Positions 60,431 through 64,000 of a DNA stretch of 64,000 nt are shown here, piece after piece. Source of the stretch: Nemertoderma westbladi. Its lineage: Eukaryota; Xenacoelomorpha; Nemertodermatida; Nemertodermatidae. The stretch lies in the NCBI GenBank assembly GCA_032718475.1, contig JAUCBJ010006598.1, positions 28,407 to 92,406 on the forward strand, written 5' to 3'. The position numbers were made by a program, and so were the translations under genes. The first letter of the stretch is position 1; every line of letters starts with the position of its first letter. The notes under the pieces are model-generated. The model searched no databases. It saw nothing but the letters and a program-made list of their open reading frames with translations, and was not told the DNA's origin.

Positions 60431-63400
60431 GTAAAAGCTTCTGTGGGATATAACTGGCCCCTTTGCTTCGCAATCCAGTTTCCCCCAGGCGCTGGAATAC
60501 TCTAAAAAAGGTTCTCTGACTGTATATATATTCCCCTCGCCCGCAAGGTACCTTTACAGGTGTTTTAACGGACATAAAAATCATTCTGCTATATACGTGT
60601 TTTAGCGGACATGGTAAGACAAAAACTTGTAATGCACAAACCACCTTTCACAGCTTAGCCGTGATGATTCATATTACGACATCTAGCAGCTGGTTGCTGG
60701 CATGGAAACGGCCATTGGCCGCGTGGTTCTTTGTTTGGCTTGGGCCAATCAGGGCGGTTTTTCCTGTCGACGTGTAGCTTTCCTGCCGATCATAAGGAGA
60801 GTGTTCTGTCTTACTAGAGAGAGTTGTTACTTTCTTTTGTTGTTATTGCTGTCTAAGCCAGAAACACCGGCATTTTTTGGATAGATACTGCTGTACCGTG
60901 AACTGCAGAACTGCTTGAATTATCGAAAGTATAAACTGTTACCGCTAATTGATCAATCTTAATTAACATACTCACTTAATTTAATTGCATTAATCATATT
61001 GTTTGTACTGTTATTTTACCGTCAGTTATTAATTGTAAATATTTGTTGATGGAAATATTGCTATTTGGATAATACGGATAAATCACCCAATTCCCAATTT
61101 TCTTGATAACACTACAGGTTAGAGAGACCGGCTATATATAACAATTGCGATTTATATTAATGTGGTGTGTATTGAATCCAATGTTATTTAACAGACCCTA
61201 CGCGAGTCAATTACTGCTCTCTTTATGTGTGATCAAATATACTGACTGTCGGCAGAATAGTGTGTATGATTGTGATTGGTAACAAAGTATTTCCTAAAGA
61301 ATACGTTTTATACTTTAATCAGCAGCAGTATCGTTGCGTTTAGTATAAGTCTTAGTTCTGTTTAAATAGGTAAAGCGCCACGTCCTAAAGGAACTGTTAA
61401 TATTTCCCGAAAGCCAATAATATCTGTCAGAGATTAATTATTAACGATCTATCGAATAATACATTAGGTATACACTACAACCTTACACTGTAATAATACA
61501 ATTCAAGCATCCGAATTCAGTCTCCCGGGTGTAGATCCATCGGGTGAATGATCGCGCATGGGCTGACTTCGGCTAATGTTTTGCGTATTAGCATAAATTA
61601 TTGTCGTATGCTAAAGTGGTTTTAATTAACGAAAAGACATATAAATTTTGGCAGGTTAAACTGCTAAAGGTCTTCGAAAGCGCGAACAGTAACAGTTTAC
61701 GTTCTTATTGCAGTGTAGGTATTAAATACAGTTTAATACTGTTCTGACGAACAGTAACAGTTTATAATCTTATTGCAGTAAGCAATAAGGTTGCAAGTGT
61801 AGGCAGACTGAACCGGTACTTTGTAGGTCAGTAGGCCTAACTGTCATCACCGGTACCGGTACTGCTGTACAAGTACATTAGTATTATTCGATTTTGATTG
61901 TTGTATACCGGTAGGTCTTGGTACTTAATCAGGGAACGGCCGCCCTGATTTTTTATTTGAGATTCTACTTATTTCTGTTGGTTTTATTTACTAGTAGGCT
62001 AATATTGAGCAGAAGGCGTGTGACCCTGCTCAGATTGTTCAGATAATTGTAGGCTGAGCTGCTGTCTGACTGTGGTTGGGTTTGGAGAGATTACGGCGTG
62101 TGTAGAGTTTGTCTGATAAAGTGCCGTTAGTAAGTTGGGGCAGTCAACACTGTAAGGTCAATCCCCTCTTAAAGAGTAAGTCGTACTACCGTGTTAGCAC
62201 GCATACTAACTAACAGTTTCAGAGTCTGCATATACTGTAGTTTATTTAGGCTTGATCGTAGTCTGCCAGTGTTTTAGCCTGTGTTTGTTTGTGTGGTCTG
62301 TTCAGGTACCGTAATAGTTATTACTCAAATATTTTGTAGGCTGGATTGTTGTCTAGCTATTTTTGGGTCTGAAGGGATTGCTGCGTGTGTAGAGTGGGTC
62401 TGATCAAGCGCCGTTAGTAAGTTGGGGCAGTCAACACTGTAAGGTCAATCCCCTCTTAAAGAGTAAGTCGTACTACCGTGTTAGCACGCATACTAACTAA
62501 CATTTTCAGAATCTGCACATACAGTAGTTTGTTTAGGCTTGATAGTAGTCCGCCAGCGTTTGGTTTGTATTTGTTTGAGTATTCTGTACGGGTAGCGTAA
62601 TATTTATTATTCAGAGTTTATGCGATTATTCGCAACATTCATGTCCCCAAGTTTATTCCTACAGTAATTGTGCTTGTTATACATACCGTTATAGTTAAAC
62701 TAACCCCGGTACTACATCAGGGCTGCTTGGCGTAGGTAAAGACTGACGACTTTGTGCTTCGGTCACTCCAGCAGATGCCGTGGTTCTTTTAACTGTTCAA
62801 GTATATTTAACTACTGATTATTTGTTATACCGGTACTTGTACCTAATTTAGGGTTTAGTGTACAGTGCCTTCCGAAGTAATTAGTGTAGGCAGTATATTT
62901 GTGTTGTAAAGTGGTTGATAGGCACATTCGTTAGCTCTATTAGCTTCTGGGTAGGAACAATCCGTGATACATAACGTAGTACCTATAGCGATACGGTTAT
63001 AGGTCGTCAGGCGGTGGTATTTTCCTATCTGGACAGTACAATATATTTACTACTACTTATTATTCAAATACCGTAGTACCCTGTCTGTTGATAATAACCA
63101 GAAATCTAACCCTTTGTTAGGCTGGTTTGTAGACTTCCTGTAAAATTACCCTAAAAATTTCGTACGTAATATTTTGTTGTGTTTAATTAGAGAATTAATC
63201 TCACCCGTATCGTAAGTAATTCGTAGTATTAAGTAACTTAGGTAAATTAGAATTATCAGTTTTAGTGTCAAATAAATAGCACTTCACTGAGAGCGCTCAG
63301 CTTCTGTGTAGTGACCCCCAGAAATAATAACATTTATTTCAAATATTGTCAAAAACCCTTTTAAACGGGTATATATCTATTATAAATCAACTCAAACGAT

Positions 63401-63921
63401 TTATAAATAGTAGGCCTGCCATACAACGACTAGGTCTCACTGTCAGTTGGACTACTGCTTAAATAACGGTAATAAAGTAAGTTAAAGTAACGAAGTAACC
63501 CCAAAATATTCAGAAATTCAATTATTCTAAAAATAATTGACATACCGGTACTTACCATAGGCTTATATATTTATTTCTATAAATTTGAGCTGAAATCATA
63601 CCGGTACTCTGTAATTAATTCTAGTCCAGAATTATACTTATATACTATAAGTGTAAGCTGTATACCGGTATTCATTATAGGCCTACTATATATATATATA
63701 TATATTTGTGCTAAAATTATATACCGGTACTCTGTGACAAATCTAGTCTGTAATAATACTTATATATTATAAGCATACCGGTATTCTAATATATTGTATA
63801 TATATCACGTTCCACTGAGTAACGGTACCGGTAATAAATCGCTAGGCTTGTGGTTATACTGAATTACTAGATTTGCTTTAACTGAAATTATAGTAGTAGA
63901 CATTCAACTGTATAACTAAAC
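60431..63921 (+). other. Long non-coding region with duplications
   Basis: About 3.5 kb without a supported ORF. A GC-richer patch at 60680-60800 has CCATTGGCC and GGGCCAATCAGG, CCAAT-box-like. A ~287-bp segment is duplicated in tandem (about 62052-62338 and 62339-62625). A ~118-bp segment is duplicated at about 63585-63800. The whole could be the promoter and leader of whatever begins at 63922. Confidence 0.45.
62052..62625 (+). repeat. 287-bp tandem duplication
   Basis: Two copies share a near-identical core (GCCGTTAGTAAGTTGGGGCA through TTAGCACGCATACTAACTAA) and diverge at the edges. Confidence 0.88.
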
Positions 63922-64000
63922 ATGTCTGACACTCGGCAAAACCTGTCGGACAGTCTGATCGAGACCACTATCTGTGATTCAGATAGGAGTGTGGAGCGAA
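63922..64000 (+). CDS. Start of an open frame cut by the window edge
   Basis: ATG in a favourable AAAC context opens 26 codons (MSDTRQNLSDSLIETTICDS) that run to the edge. Too short to identify. A gag start after a long retroelement leader or a first host exon are both possible. Confidence 0.3.
   Translation, partial: MSDTRQNLSDSLIETTICDSDRSVER

Overview
This is eukaryotic (animal) DNA: AT-rich, low gene density, packed with metazoan-type mobile elements (BEL/Pao and Ty3/gypsy LTR retrotransposons, RTE-like and other non-LTR retrotransposons, a Penelope-type reverse transcriptase remnant, a Merlin DNA transposon, MITEs, tRNA-derived SINEs) and minisatellites. The only recognisable host gene is the 5' part of an SLC28-type (CNT) nucleoside transporter with introns. 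Frequent palindromes such as TAGGCCTA and ACCGGT and the transposon mix suggest a marine invertebrate; I cannot name the lineage from sequence alone.

Layout. 1-1640: a hairpin of tandem repeats, a dispersed repeat, G-tracts. 1641-22058: a 20.4-kb composite bounded by two near-identical direct LTRs (1641-2240, 21467-22058) and a 5-bp duplication AAATT. Its left two thirds carry minus-strand BEL/Pao material (Gag, a diverged LTR at 4323-4884, pol, two Gag-like coiled-coil ORFs, an uncharacterised frame, and an inserted 5'-truncated non-LTR element). Its right third is the 3' part of a plus-strand BEL element: dead integrase, VNTR, and a large extra ORF with a DEDD-type 3'-5' exonuclease-like domain and three CCHC zinc knuckles. 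The two halves meet at a small palindrome (16121-16141).

22059-39270: dispersed repeats, a 5'-truncated RTE-like LINE with a 363-bp tandem duplication, a foldback element (25704-27018), a 63-bp satellite (29.1-30.6 kb), LINE fragments and a long AT-rich stretch. 39272-41475: three SLC28-like exons; intron 1 holds a Merlin remnant and a SINE, the donor of exon 3 lies in an 18-bp tandem array that repeats the splice site, and a nearly complete LINE (41598-45366, 18-bp target duplication) sits just downstream.

45951-52810: a 45-bp minisatellite, then a full-length gypsy element (47143-52515) with LTRs identical as read and an uninterrupted 1550-aa Gag-Pol, then a second minisatellite. 52811-64000: a MITE, broken reverse transcriptases, a DNA transposon with a Penelope-like fragment, a snapback insertion, a truncated LINE inside a 33-bp minisatellite, another SINE, and about 3.3 kb of non-coding duplicated sequence that ends in the start of an open frame at the right edge.

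Most frames are broken by stops or frameshifts. The gypsy element is the clear exception, and the SLC28-like exons look intact with consistent splice phases.
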